64,000 nt of DNA. Source: Viridibacillus arenosi. GTDB lineage: Bacteria; Bacillota; Bacilli; Bacillales_A; Planococcaceae. Made by a program: the position numbers and the translations under genes. This document shows, one piece after another, positions 34,535-42,854 of the stretch. The stretch is from the NCBI RefSeq assembly GCF_001955655.1, contig NZ_MSPW01000005.1, forward strand, positions 202,294-266,293. The letters run 5' to 3'. The number at the start of each line of letters is the position of its first letter. Position 1 is the stretch's first letter. The notes beneath the pieces are model-generated. The model was given only the letters and a program-made list of their open reading frames with translations. It was not told where the DNA came from and searched no databases.

Positions 34535-36157
34535 TTATTTCGTCCATTTCCAATCGACGATGTTATCTGTAGCAGGCCAACCATGACCGTGAACATGGAT
34601 TCTTTGATCTCCGATATCAAGTCCATCTTTCACCAAATACAAGTGATTGATATTTACTAACCACGCCCAAGGAGCATCACCTTTTGCACTTAAACCAGTT
34701 GTGCCATCCCATTGTGCTTTTTTCCAATACTCTATTGCTTCTTTTTCATCTTTCGAGCTAAGGGCTTTTTCAAAATATTCATCTACCGTTTTATTTTGAT
34801 AATAACCTGTATTGTAATACTCTATTCCAGCAGACTCACTACTATAAATATTGTACATTTCGTGTGGGTCATGGCTACCCCATCCCATTAGAACAGGATT
34901 CGAATACATTTTCTTAGCAATCATGTCCCAGCTTCCGCCTTCTAATTTGATATTAATTCCTAATTGTTTCATCATATCCGCCACAGAAATGGCAAGTGAT
35001 TGTCTAATTGCATCATTCGCTAAGTAATATAGTGTGAACTCAGCTTTTAAAGAACCCTTCTCAAGAATTCCATCTCCATCTGTATCTTTCCATCCCGCAT
35101 CACTCAACAACTTCTTGGCACTATCCATATCAGCATCTTTTATCACTGTTTCAGAATTCCACCAAGGAAGACCATCTACTGATGTATACGCTGGCGTACC
35201 ATGTCCCTCTAACACTCCGTCTACAAGCGCTTGTCGATTTACTCCAATATTAATTGCATGACGAATAGCTGGATCTGCTGTTGCATCATTTCCAATCGGT
35301 AAACCATCTTCATTTACTTCACCTGATTTTACAAACGGGAAGACAATGCCTCGATTATCTACTGTTTGTATTGTTTCTAGCCTCATGCCTTTCACTATTT
35401 GCTTACTAAATGCAGCGGGTATATATGCTAGATCTACAGTCCCTGCTTGTGCAGCAGCAAATGCAGCATCTTCATTTAAAAATAAAAACGTTATCTGTTT
35501 CAAATCCGACTTTTTATCATAGTATTCCGGATTAGCTTTTACAATAAGTTGCTGCCCCTTATCCCATTGTACGAGCTGAAAAGGACCTGAACCTATTGGA
35601 TTTTCAGCATAGTCTTTGCCATATGCATGTTTCGGCACAATTCCAGTTGCAACCAAAGAGTTTGCAAACGTTGATTGCGGTTCTTTTAATGTGAATTCCA
35701 CTGTATAATCATCTACTGCTTCTACTTTGACCATACCATTAAGATCAACAACCGATCCATTGTTAATAGCTGTTTCAAATGTAAAAACAACATCAGCGGA
35801 AGTTAGTGGCTCACCATCTGAGAACTTCACATCTTCACGCATTTTCACCGTCCAAACCTTACCATCTTCACTAACTTTATAACTTGTCGCCAGATCATTC
35901 ACGACGTTAAGTTTGTCATCTCTTTTTAAAAGCGTACTTTGGAATAGAGGTGAGCCATAGCGCCCCCATCCAGTTGTTGGATCAAAGCCAGCTTCTGGCT
36001 CAGAATCAAACGCCAACACGAGCTCGTCCTTTTTATTCCCATTAACTTCTTTGCTTTCTTCATTTGACGGATTGGATTTAAATAAATTACAACCAACTAA
36101 TGTAAAAGAAGACATAAAAATAACTAAAACTAACACACTAAATAATTTCTTTTTCAT
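34535..36157 (-). CDS. Nickel/metallophore-type ABC substrate-binding lipoprotein
   Basis: This family 5 solute-binding protein of 540 residues has a lipoprotein signal peptide (lipobox LVGC). It carries FDSEPEAGFDPTTGWGRYG, which is typical of the NikA/CntA branch that takes up nickel or metal-chelate complexes. A His-containing stretch, DIGDQRIHVHGHGWPATDNI, near the C-terminus also occurs in this branch. The adjacent urease needs nickel, which supports that substrate. The frame opens at a GTG at 36166; the ATG at 36157 follows GGGGTGAG with good spacing and gives a typical signal peptide. Confidence 0.82.
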   Translation of the reverse strand: MKKKLFSVLVLVIFMSSFTLVGCNLFKSNPSNEESKEVNGNKKDELVLAFDSEPEAGFDPTTGWGRYGSPLFQSTLLKRDDKLNVVNDLATSYKVSEDGKVWTVKMREDVKFSDGEPLTSADVVFTFETAINNGSVVDLNGMVKVEAVDDYTVEFTLKEPQSTFANSLVATGIVPKHAYGKDYAENPIGSGPFQLVQWDKGQQLIVKANPEYYDKKSDLKQITFLFLNEDAAFAAAQAGTVDLAYIPAAFSKQIVKGMRLETIQTVDNRGIVFPFVKSGEVNEDGLPIGNDATADPAIRHAINIGVNRQALVDGVLEGHGTPAYTSVDGLPWWNSETVIKDADMDSAKKLLSDAGWKDTDGDGILEKGSLKAEFTLYYLANDAIRQSLAISVADMMKQLGINIKLEGGSWDMIAKKMYSNPVLMGWGSHDPHEMYNIYSSESAGIEYYNTGYYQNKTVDEYFEKALSSKDEKEAIEYWKKAQWDGTTGLSAKGDAPWAWLVNINHLYLVKDGLDIGDQRIHVHGHGWPATDNIVDWKWTK

Positions 36158-36603
36158 TGAACTCACCCCATAATAAAAAATTCCTCTCCAAAAAAACCTT
36201 ACCTATTTATAGAATAAGGAATAAATTGACAGGTTAAAAAAGCTTTCCATAGTTAAAATCCAACCTATAGCCAACACAAAAAACTATATTCAATTAATTA
36301 AGCTATAAATAACAAAGATGTCCATAATGTCTTTCTGACAGGTGTTGTTACAGGAGGTATTACACATTTGTGCCTATATAGAAGGTAGGCAATTTCTTAG
36401 CTAGAAGATGGTAGAAGTGATTGTACGGTGCATAAACCATATAAGTAATAATAGATAAGTAGATTAGTCTACGGATATAGTCCCAATTCTTATCTATCCT
36501 ATTTTATAGTTAAATCATTAATAATGGCAACTTTTAAATTTCCTGAATGGTTCAATTTACATCTTCAGCTGCAAATTATGTAGCGTAATTGATTGTACAA
36601 CAA
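36158..36603. other. Upstream region of the nik-type operon
   Basis: No ORF of note is seen. The promoter of the ABC operon must lie in the right-to-left direction here, but no clear -35/-10 pair or NikR/Fur box could be assigned. Confidence 0.4.
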
Positions 36604-36627
36604 AAGCCCACCTATAAAGGTGGGCTT
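36604..36627 (-). terminator. Intrinsic terminator of dinB-like gene
   Basis: aagcccacct (36604-36613) pairs perfectly with aggtgggctt (36618-36627). On the minus strand TTTTG follows. Confidence 0.85.
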
Positions 36628-36648
36628 GATCATCAAGCAATTTTATTA

Positions 36649-37122
36649 TTATGATTGCATTTCTTTTGTTGGTCCCATTACACCTGGCACTGTTAATCCG
36701 GCTTGGCGTAATAGCACTGTCATTTGACCAAGATGATGTGTTTGATGGTCAACTACTGCACGTAATAGTTTACCACGTGCAATCGGCCCTCCGAAACCAT
36801 TTACTTCTTCAAGTAATGCTTCATCTGTTAGTTTTGCTGCTTCTACTTTATAAGCCTCTATTACTTGCTCATATGCATCAACTATTTCAGCTACGTCTGT
36901 AGGCGCTTCTTGATCACGGCCAGGTCCTGGTATTTGTAGTCCTGCAAAATGACCAAATGCTGCTCCAGCACCAACTAAATGCCAAGCCAACCATCCAAGT
37001 GTACTATGCCCTTCCACAATACTTTGATCTAACTTGTCATTCGTCAATTCTTTAAATACACGTAATGCGCTCGATGAAGATGCAGACCAATCTTCGAGAA
37101 AATCTTCTACTTTACGATACAT
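36649..37122 (-). CDS. DinB family metal-dependent hydrolase-like protein
   Basis: The four-helix-bundle protein of about 157 residues has the three His positions of the DinB/YfiT fold: GWLAWHLVG, then DHQTHHLGQMTVLLRQAG. Family members bind a divalent metal; some are thiol-dependent transferases (bacillithiol S-transferase is one example). The frame opens at a GTG at 37131, but GGAG lies 8 nt before the ATG at 37122. It has its own terminator and looks monocistronic. The specific role is unknown. Confidence 0.83.
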   Translation of the reverse strand: MYRKVEDFLEDWSASSSSALRVFKELTNDKLDQSIVEGHSTLGWLAWHLVGAGAAFGHFAGLQIPGPGRDQEAPTDVAEIVDAYEQVIEAYKVEAAKLTDEALLEEVNGFGGPIARGKLLRAVVDHQTHHLGQMTVLLRQAGLTVPGVMGPTKEMQS

Positions 37123-37605
37123 ATTCTTCACTCCTATGCTAAATAATGTTCTACAAGTTTATCATATCGAAATGAACATGAGATATGCAATTTTAAGGAG
37201 TTAGGGGGTGCTTTTTTGTTTATATTCATATCACTACACTAAATAATTTTTATTGAATCACGAATACTAACTTTCTATTTTTATTCTTATTCATTAAATA
37301 ATCAAAAATAAGTCTAACTATTCTACCTCACTAATTTCGGGACAATCCCTTTTTTGTGTTTTAACATAAATTTTCAATTTTAAAAGAAATAAAAGGTCGC
37401 AATAAGAATCTAGAATGCCATAATTTGAGTAGGGAATTTTAAATCAATTTACAAAAAAAGTATTTATTATCTAAAACAGAATAATTTATCATCTAGATTT
37501 CATAAATACAGTTATCAATATATTCGTTTTTTTATAGACTTAACATTATGAATGCCCTATAATAATCGATATAATCAATAAAATACGAACATTAAGGTGA
37601 TTTTT
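37123..37605. other. AT-rich intergenic region before guanine deaminase gene
   Basis: There is no gene. Near the end, aaatacgaacatt (about 37584-37596) matches a PurR box (AWWWCCGAACWWT) in 12 of 13 positions. A second, inverted box at the usual spacing is not evident. No purine riboswitch is present here. Confidence 0.4.
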
Positions 37606-38976
37606 ATGACTGAATATACGCAAATTTTCAAGGGGACGGCTTTTTCTAGTACGTCACCAAAAGAAGTACAAATTCTAAAAGATTATCTATTCTTCATTAA
37701 CGCTGACGGCATGATTGAAAAAGTCGTTGCACCAGAACATATCGATTATCAATCTTTATTAGATACATATCAAGATAAAGAAAACTTTCATCAATTGACT
37801 GATGGTCAGTATTTCTTACCTGGATTTATCGATCTACACGTTCATGCTCCGCAATGGGCTCAATCTGGAACTGCATTAGACATTCCCCTATATGACTGGT
37901 TGAACACATATACTTTCCCAATCGAATCTAAGTTTTCTGATTTAGATTTTGCAAAAGAGGTCTATGAAGACTTAGTCAACACCCTACTTGCTAATGGCAC
38001 AACTACATCACTATATTTTGCAACTGTTCATAAAGAAGCGAGCTTATTGCTAGCTGAAATTTGTGCTGAAAAGGGACAACGCGGTCTAGTTGGTAAAGTT
38101 GTCATGGATGACCCTGAACAAAACCCAGATTTTTATCGTGATGCAGATACACAAACAGCATTAGCAGATACAGAAGAGTTTATCTTAGCTGTTAAAGCGT
38201 TAGCAAAATCAACAAAACAAGGTGTGTACCCAGTTGTGACACCGCGCTTTATACCAAGCTGTACGGATGGTGCTTTAAAAGGTTTAGGGGAATTAGCTGC
38301 TAAGTACAATACGCATGTTCAATCTCACTGCAGTGAAAGTGACTGGGAACATGGTTATGTACAAGATCGATTCAAAAAGAATGATGCCTTCGCCTTACAT
38401 GATTTCGGTCTATTAGGCGATAAATCCGTGATGGCCCATAGTAATTTCTTAAATGATGAAGATGCAGAGTTATTTGCTGAAACAGGTACTGCTGTAGGTC
38501 ATTGTCCAATCTCCAATGCCTATTTCGCTAACAGCGTCATTCCAATCGCTCACCTACATTCAAAAGGTGTGGATATTGGTTTAGGTTCTGATGTTTCTGG
38601 CGGCTTTTCACCAAGTCTATTCGATAATGCTAGACAAGCAGTCATGTCATCGAGAATGTTAGAAGATGGTGTTGATGCGTCTCTTCCAGCTGAAAAACGT
38701 GGTGTACCAAATTCTCGTATTACGATAAATGAAGCATTCTATTTAGCAACTGCTGGTGGTGGAGAAAGTTTAAGCTTACCTATTGGTCGTTTAGAAGAAA
38801 ACTATACTTGGGATGCACAAATAATCGATACAAAAATAGCATCTGCAAAACTACCGATTTTTGATGTCAATGAAGATTTAAACGATATCTTCCAAAAGAT
38901 TATGTATCTTGTTCGACCGGAAAACATTAGTGAAGTCTGGGTTCAAGGAAACAAAGTTCATGAAAGAACAAAGTAA
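37606..38976 (+). CDS. guaD: Guanine deaminase (amidohydrolase type)
   Basis: The 456-residue TIM-barrel amidohydrolase has the zinc motif FIDLHVHAPQWA, with the guanine-deaminase-specific HAPQ(W/Y) context, and LYDWLNTYTFPIESKF. The second-shell ligands are in THVQSHCSES and AHSNFL, and the final Asp in GLGSDVSGG. It converts guanine to xanthine and ammonia. The next gene is a xanthine/uracil-type permease, which fits purine salvage or nitrogen supply. The frame opens at a GTG at 37597; AAGGTGA places the ATG at 37606 as start. It is not the small CDA-type GuaD of B. subtilis. Confidence 0.9.
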   Translation: MTEYTQIFKGTAFSSTSPKEVQILKDYLFFINADGMIEKVVAPEHIDYQSLLDTYQDKENFHQLTDGQYFLPGFIDLHVHAPQWAQSGTALDIPLYDWLNTYTFPIESKFSDLDFAKEVYEDLVNTLLANGTTTSLYFATVHKEASLLLAEICAEKGQRGLVGKVVMDDPEQNPDFYRDADTQTALADTEEFILAVKALAKSTKQGVYPVVTPRFIPSCTDGALKGLGELAAKYNTHVQSHCSESDWEHGYVQDRFKKNDAFALHDFGLLGDKSVMAHSNFLNDEDAELFAETGTAVGHCPISNAYFANSVIPIAHLHSKGVDIGLGSDVSGGFSPSLFDNARQAVMSSRMLEDGVDASLPAEKRGVPNSRITINEAFYLATAGGGESLSLPIGRLEENYTWDAQIIDTKIASAKLPIFDVNEDLNDIFQKIMYLVRPENISEVWVQGNKVHERTK

Positions 38977-39063
38977 TCTGAAACATAATTAACGTTAAAA
39001 TAGAAATATTATTTGTGGAATGAAGGCATTAGACAAACTTAAAATTTTGAGGTGTGCATCTTA

Positions 39064-40416
39064 GTGGAAACGCAAAATAATAAGCTAGCTAAAGATAAAA
39101 TCAATACCCCGCATTTAACCGTTTTACCCGATGAAAAAGTATCATTCGGTCAATCAGCCCTTCTAGGTTTACAACATGTAATGGCTATGGACGTCTATGT
39201 AGTACCCTTCCTGATTGCAATGTTAATCGGTTTACAATCGGGGCAGGCAACTGCTTTGATTCAATCGACTTTTATAGCGGCAGGGATCGCAACGATTGTC
39301 CAAACTTATTTCTGTATGAAACTACCTATTGCCCAAGGTCCATCTTATGTTCCACTTGGTGCAATTGTTGGTATTTATGTCGCTAGTGGCGGTGGTGAAC
39401 TAGGTTGGAGCTCAGTTTTAGGAGCAAGTTTAATCGGTGCTATTTTAGTAATCATTTTAGGCTTTACTGGGGTTTTCAATAAGATTGTGAAAACTTTCAT
39501 TCCACCAGTTGTCGGAGGTACAATTATCTTCGTCGTTGGTCTTTCGTTAATGCCTGTTGGTTTAAGTGATAATATCTATAAAGGGGCAGGCGCTACGATC
39601 AACCAAAACATCTATTTGGCTCTTATATCCGCTATAGTACTAATTATTTGTGTTATGCTAGGTTCTTTCTTCCGTAAGAAAGGTCGCGTTTTCCGTATCA
39701 CTTCTGTAATTATTGCATTAATCGCAGGTAGTGTTGCTGCTAAATTTATGGGTGTATTAGATTTATCGGCAGTTTCTCAAGCAAAATGGTTTAGCATGCC
39801 CCAAATTCCTTTTGCAGACTTCAGTTTCACTTTTAACATTTCTGCGATTATTACAATGGTTATTATTTATATTGTTTTAATGGCTGAAACAACAGGTACT
39901 TGGTTTGCTGTAAGTAATGTAATCGATAAACCATTAACAGATAAACAAATTAATCGTGGGGTTATTGGGGAAGGAATTGGCTGTTTTATCGCTTCATTAT
40001 TAGGCTCAACTCCCGTGACAGGATACTCAACGAATGCAGGTGTTATTTCTATCACAGGTATTGCAAGCCGTCGTGTCTTTGTGGCTGCCGGTGCTTGGTT
40101 TGTATTGTTCGGATTTTCAGGTAAATTAGCTGCTTTAATCTCTGCGATTCCATCAGCCGTAATAGGTGGTGTATTCGTTATTGTTTGTGGCATCATTGCG
40201 ATTAGCGGTTTACAAGTGATGAAGAATGAGAGAATTGATGAAAAAGAAATGTACGTTATCGCTGTACCAATGATTTTGACATTAGCGTTAACACTACTTC
40301 CTGACGATTTCTTATATTCTTTACCAACTACAGTGCAATATTTATTTGGCTCACCTGTTGCAACAGCGGCAATAGTAGCGATAGTGTTAAATAAGTTATT
40401 ACCTAGTATTAAATAA
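39064..40416 (+). CDS. pbuX: NCS2 family purine (xanthine/uric acid) permease
   Basis: The protein of about 450 residues with 12 to 14 helices is of the nucleobase:cation symporter-2 family: LLGLQHVMAMDVYVVPFLI, QGPSYVPLGAIVGIY, FIPPVVGGTIIFVVGLSLMP, and the signature region ETTGTWFAVSNV with GSTPVTGYSTNAGVISITGI. It follows the guanine deaminase gene by 87 nt and probably imports xanthine or a related oxopurine. No ATG is suitable; a GTG at 39064, 9-11 nt after GAGGTG, is chosen over the GTG at 39052. The exact substrate is an inference. Confidence 0.85.
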   Translation: METQNNKLAKDKINTPHLTVLPDEKVSFGQSALLGLQHVMAMDVYVVPFLIAMLIGLQSGQATALIQSTFIAAGIATIVQTYFCMKLPIAQGPSYVPLGAIVGIYVASGGGELGWSSVLGASLIGAILVIILGFTGVFNKIVKTFIPPVVGGTIIFVVGLSLMPVGLSDNIYKGAGATINQNIYLALISAIVLIICVMLGSFFRKKGRVFRITSVIIALIAGSVAAKFMGVLDLSAVSQAKWFSMPQIPFADFSFTFNISAIITMVIIYIVLMAETTGTWFAVSNVIDKPLTDKQINRGVIGEGIGCFIASLLGSTPVTGYSTNAGVISITGIASRRVFVAAGAWFVLFGFSGKLAALISAIPSAVIGGVFVIVCGIIAISGLQVMKNERIDEKEMYVIAVPMILTLALTLLPDDFLYSLPTTVQYLFGSPVATAAIVAIVLNKLLPSIK

Positions 40417-40488
40417 AGTAACTAGATTGAAGGTTGATAGATTTCAGAAATACTCTCCCTTCTCTAATGCGATAAAAAGATATAATAA

Positions 40489-40525
40489 AACCTCTGCTAA
40501 CATTTAATTGAGCAGAGGTTTTTAT
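40489..40525 (+). terminator. Intrinsic terminator after purine permease gene
   Basis: aacctctgct (40489-40498) pairs perfectly with agcagaggtt (40511-40520), followed by TTTTATTTT. Confidence 0.93.
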
Positions 40526-40749
40526 TTTATGTTTGTACTGGAGCAAGTCAATCGATAAAGAACATATACGAAAACACTATATTTGCCCTTGAGCAATCGT
40601 TTTTTTATCGAATTCCTATCACTACATTTTTTAAAAAATTCATGCTGTTCTATTGCTTCATAGAATACGTCAATATGATTCCAAGTTTTCACGCACATAT
40701 AATGAGGTCTTATTCGATTTACTACTTCTTTCCCAATTTCTTTTTTACA
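40526..40749. other. Gap upstream of arsR-like gene
   Basis: There is no separate gene. The arsR frame stays open upstream to 40653 but lacks an RBS and family similarity there, so the extension is not taken as coding. Confidence 0.5.
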
Positions 40750-40777
40750 TTTACAAATCTATAAAAATAGATATAAT
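40750..40777 (+). promoter_or_regulatory. SigA promoter overlapped by ArsR operator
   Basis: TTTACA (40750-40755), a 16-nt spacer and TATAAT (40772-40777). The spacer is the inverted repeat atctataaaaatagat (40757-40772). Predicted +1 is 40784-40785, which is the A of the chosen ATG, so the mRNA may be leaderless. Confidence 0.75.
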
Positions 40778-40784
40778 GAAATAC

Positions 40785-41096
40785 ATGGAACCTTTATTGA
40801 TTTATAAAGCTTTATCTAATGAAACTCGTAGTCAAATTATGTTGTGGTTAAAAAGTCCAGAGGAATTCTTTGATGAAAAACCTTATTTAGAACAAAACCT
40901 CAATTTCCAAATTGGTGTATGCGTAGGAGATATTCAAGCTAAAGCAGGACTTGCACAATCTGTTATTTCCAGTTATTTATTGACTATGCAAAAAGCTGGC
41001 TTGTTGGAATCTGAGCGAATTGGAAAGTGGACGTACTATCGTCGGAACGAAAAAACTATACAAGAATTTTCCGAGTACATCAAAAAGAAACTATAA
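40785..41096 (+). CDS. ArsR-type HTH repressor
   Basis: The 103-residue winged-helix protein reads MEPLLIYKALSNETRSQIML, the classic ArsR/SmtB opening, then VGDIQAKAGLAQSVISSYLLTMQKAGLLESERIGKWTYYRRNE. No CxC metal motif is seen, so it may sense something other than metal. The frame is open further upstream, but the only good promoter overlaps that extension and predicts a start at this ATG. A 16-bp operator in its promoter recurs almost identically before the downstream MFS gene, indicating joint autoregulation. Confidence 0.82.
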   Translation: MEPLLIYKALSNETRSQIMLWLKSPEEFFDEKPYLEQNLNFQIGVCVGDIQAKAGLAQSVISSYLLTMQKAGLLESERIGKWTYYRRNEKTIQEFSEYIKKKL

Positions 41097-41122
41097 AAGG
41101 AAGGGGGTCTTTTTTTACTTTA

Positions 41123-41146
41123 ACATATCTACAAATACAGATATGT
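41123..41146. promoter_or_regulatory. Second ArsR operator, before the MFS gene
   Basis: acatatct and agatatgt (41123-41130, 41139-41146) are perfect 8-bp arms with an 8-nt spacer. Its core atctacaaatacagat matches the operator at 40757-40772 in 13 of 16 positions. Confidence 0.75.
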
Positions 41147-41173
41147 ATATACGAATGGAGGATTACATTTAAA

Positions 41174-42349
41174 ATGAAAAAAATTAACCCGTTGCTTATC
41201 ATTATTCTAGCTTTAGGCGTATTCGGCATTATTACCACAGAAATGGGTATTATAGGTGTACTTCCACAGATTACTGAAAAATTTAATATCTCGACTTCAC
41301 AAGCCGGATTGCTTGTAAGTATATTTTCTTTAGTCGTTGCCATTTCAGGTCCATTCCTGACATTACTTGCTTCTGGTATTAACCGTAAAGTCATTCTATT
41401 AACTTCCGTTTTTATTTTTGCAATTTCAAATATTGTTTATGCCTACACAACTATGTTCGATGTGATGTTAGTTTTCCGCATTATCCCTGCTATTTTTCAC
41501 CCTGTATTTTTTTCAGTTGCCCTCGTGACAGCAGCTAAACTTGTCTCTCCGGAAAAAAGTAGCAAAGCAGTTACAAAAGTTTTCTCTGGAATAACGGTCG
41601 GATTTGCATTTGGTGTTCCTTTGACTTCTTATCTCGCAGAAAAGATTTCACTAGAAGCGGGTTTTCTATTTGGAGCCGTTGTTAGTATAATTGCTTTCAT
41701 AGGAATACTATCTTGGCTTCCCTCCATGCCTGTTAAGGACAAATTGTCTTATGGTAAACAGCTTGGGATATTACGCAAGCCCCAATTGTGGCTAAATATC
41801 GTAACAGTTATTTTTATCTTTGCAGCTATGTTTTCTGTGTACAGCTATTTTGCTGAATATCTAAGCCAAGTGACTCATATGAACGGGTCATGGATTAGCA
41901 TCATGCTGATGGCCTTTGGTACAATTATGATTTTCGGGAATTTTTTATTTGGAGGTTTTTTACACAAAAGTATTACAAAGACCGTTATCATGTTCCCTCT
42001 ACTATTTGTAGTAATATACTTATTTACTTATTATCTCGGTTCTTATTCCATTCCGATGGTTGTGATCGTATTCATTTGGGGGGCTGTGCATTCTGGGGGG
42101 CTTATTGTCAGTCAAGCATGGTTAACGACAGAGGCAAGAGAAGCTCCGGAATTCGGAAATAGCTTGTTTGTCTCATTTTCCAATCTTGGTATTGCCATTG
42201 GAACTACTATCAGTGGTTGGTTTATCTCTCACTTTGGAATACATAATTTAATCTGGGTTGGTATTGCATTTTCACTACTTGCTTTCATACTAATCATGGT
42301 AAAAATACAAATTTACAAACCGAATACATCGGAAGTAAACATTCGTTAA
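41174..42349 (+). CDS. MFS efflux transporter (DHA1-like)
   Basis: The 391-residue protein has 12 predicted helices. It begins MKKINPLLIIILALGVFGIITTEMGIIGVLPQI, the DHA1/AraJ/YdhP-type opening (TEMGIIGVLPQITEKFNIS), with a motif-A-like loop near ASGINRKVILL. It lies 77 nt after the arsR-like gene with a copy of the operator between, so expression is probably derepressed by the ArsR ligand. The frame opens at 41027 inside arsR; the ATG at 41174 is the first that gives a normal N-terminus, though GGAGG is a loose 13 nt away. The substrate is unknown. Confidence 0.85.
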   Translation: MKKINPLLIIILALGVFGIITTEMGIIGVLPQITEKFNISTSQAGLLVSIFSLVVAISGPFLTLLASGINRKVILLTSVFIFAISNIVYAYTTMFDVMLVFRIIPAIFHPVFFSVALVTAAKLVSPEKSSKAVTKVFSGITVGFAFGVPLTSYLAEKISLEAGFLFGAVVSIIAFIGILSWLPSMPVKDKLSYGKQLGILRKPQLWLNIVTVIFIFAAMFSVYSYFAEYLSQVTHMNGSWISIMLMAFGTIMIFGNFLFGGFLHKSITKTVIMFPLLFVVIYLFTYYLGSYSIPMVVIVFIWGAVHSGGLIVSQAWLTTEAREAPEFGNSLFVSFSNLGIAIGTTISGWFISHFGIHNLIWVGIAFSLLAFILIMVKIQIYKPNTSEVNIR

Positions 42350-42374
42350 ACTAACAGGAATCGTTAGTTCAATA
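42349..42374 (+). repeat. Dispersed hairpin repeat, copy 1 (divergent)
   Basis: aactaacaggaatcgttagt and the following TCAATA share the aactaa...cgttagttcaata frame of the four copies at 48-54 kb, but with a different loop. It directly follows the MFS stop codon. Confidence 0.55.
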
Positions 42375-42406
42375 AAGGTGCTCAGCAAAAGCATATTTTA
42401 TTCTTA

Positions 42407-42505
42407 ATGAACAGAAAGCTCGTAACATACTTGTCAGATTTGGAATGGAAACATCCTTATTTAGCGCAATTTTCTAATGTTATTATCAATACTCGTGTCG
42501 AATGA
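42407..42505 (+). other. Small ORF or gene fragment, 32 aa
   Basis: ATG at 42407 opens a short frame reading MNRKLVTYLSDLEWKHPY, then LAQFSNVIINTRVE and TGA. The composition looks protein-like, but there is no clear RBS and no family was recognised. It lies between a dispersed repeat and the adenine riboswitch and may be a remnant. Confidence 0.3.
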
Positions 42506-42584
42506 TGTGAAATTTATGCTTGAGTAATAACGAATGGTGTGATAATCTGAAAAACAGATAAATTTTCTTAGAAATTAATTGAAA

Positions 42585-42652
42585 TTATATGTATAACCTC
42601 AATAATACGGCTTGAGGGTCTCTACCAGGAACCGTAAACTCCTGATTACAGA
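42585..42652 (+). ncRNA. Adenine-sensing purine riboswitch (pbuE leader)
   Basis: The aptamer carries every conserved purine-riboswitch block: TATAACCTC/AATAATA for P1-P2, GAGGGTCTCTACC for J2/3, AGGAACCGTAAACTCCT for the P3 loop, and GATTACA closing P1. The specificity base (position 74 in xpt numbering) is T at 42646, which selects adenine instead of guanine. The B. subtilis ydhL/pbuE aptamer is nearly the same sequence. The downstream gene is a pbuE homologue. The aptamer 3' half overlaps the terminator stem, so adenine binding should prevent termination. Confidence 0.95.
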
Positions 42653-42689
42653 AAATGTCTTTTCATTTTTTGTAGTCAGGAGTTTTTTT
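42636..42689 (+). terminator. Riboswitch-controlled terminator
   Basis: The left arm 42636-42657 (starting in the aptamer P3/P1 strand, aaactcctgattacag) pairs with 42664-42685 (ctgtagtcaggag-like), followed by TTTTTTT. It is mutually exclusive with the adenine-bound aptamer. Confidence 0.9.
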
Positions 42690-42854
42690 GTTTTCCAATA
42701 TTAGGTGATGACCAATTTGTGAAGAGTAATTCGGAGATGAATATAATGACAATTTATCATTGATGAGTAAAGTTGGAAAGTAATTCATTTACTTTTACCG
42801 TCAATAGCTAAGTATTCTATTTTATCAATTTAGTAGGAAAAGGAGAATTTTATA

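Noticed and set aside
37123..37605. Search for a purine riboswitch before guanine deaminase
   Set aside because: The conserved TCTACC and CCGTAAA blocks are absent; only the copy before pbuE has them.
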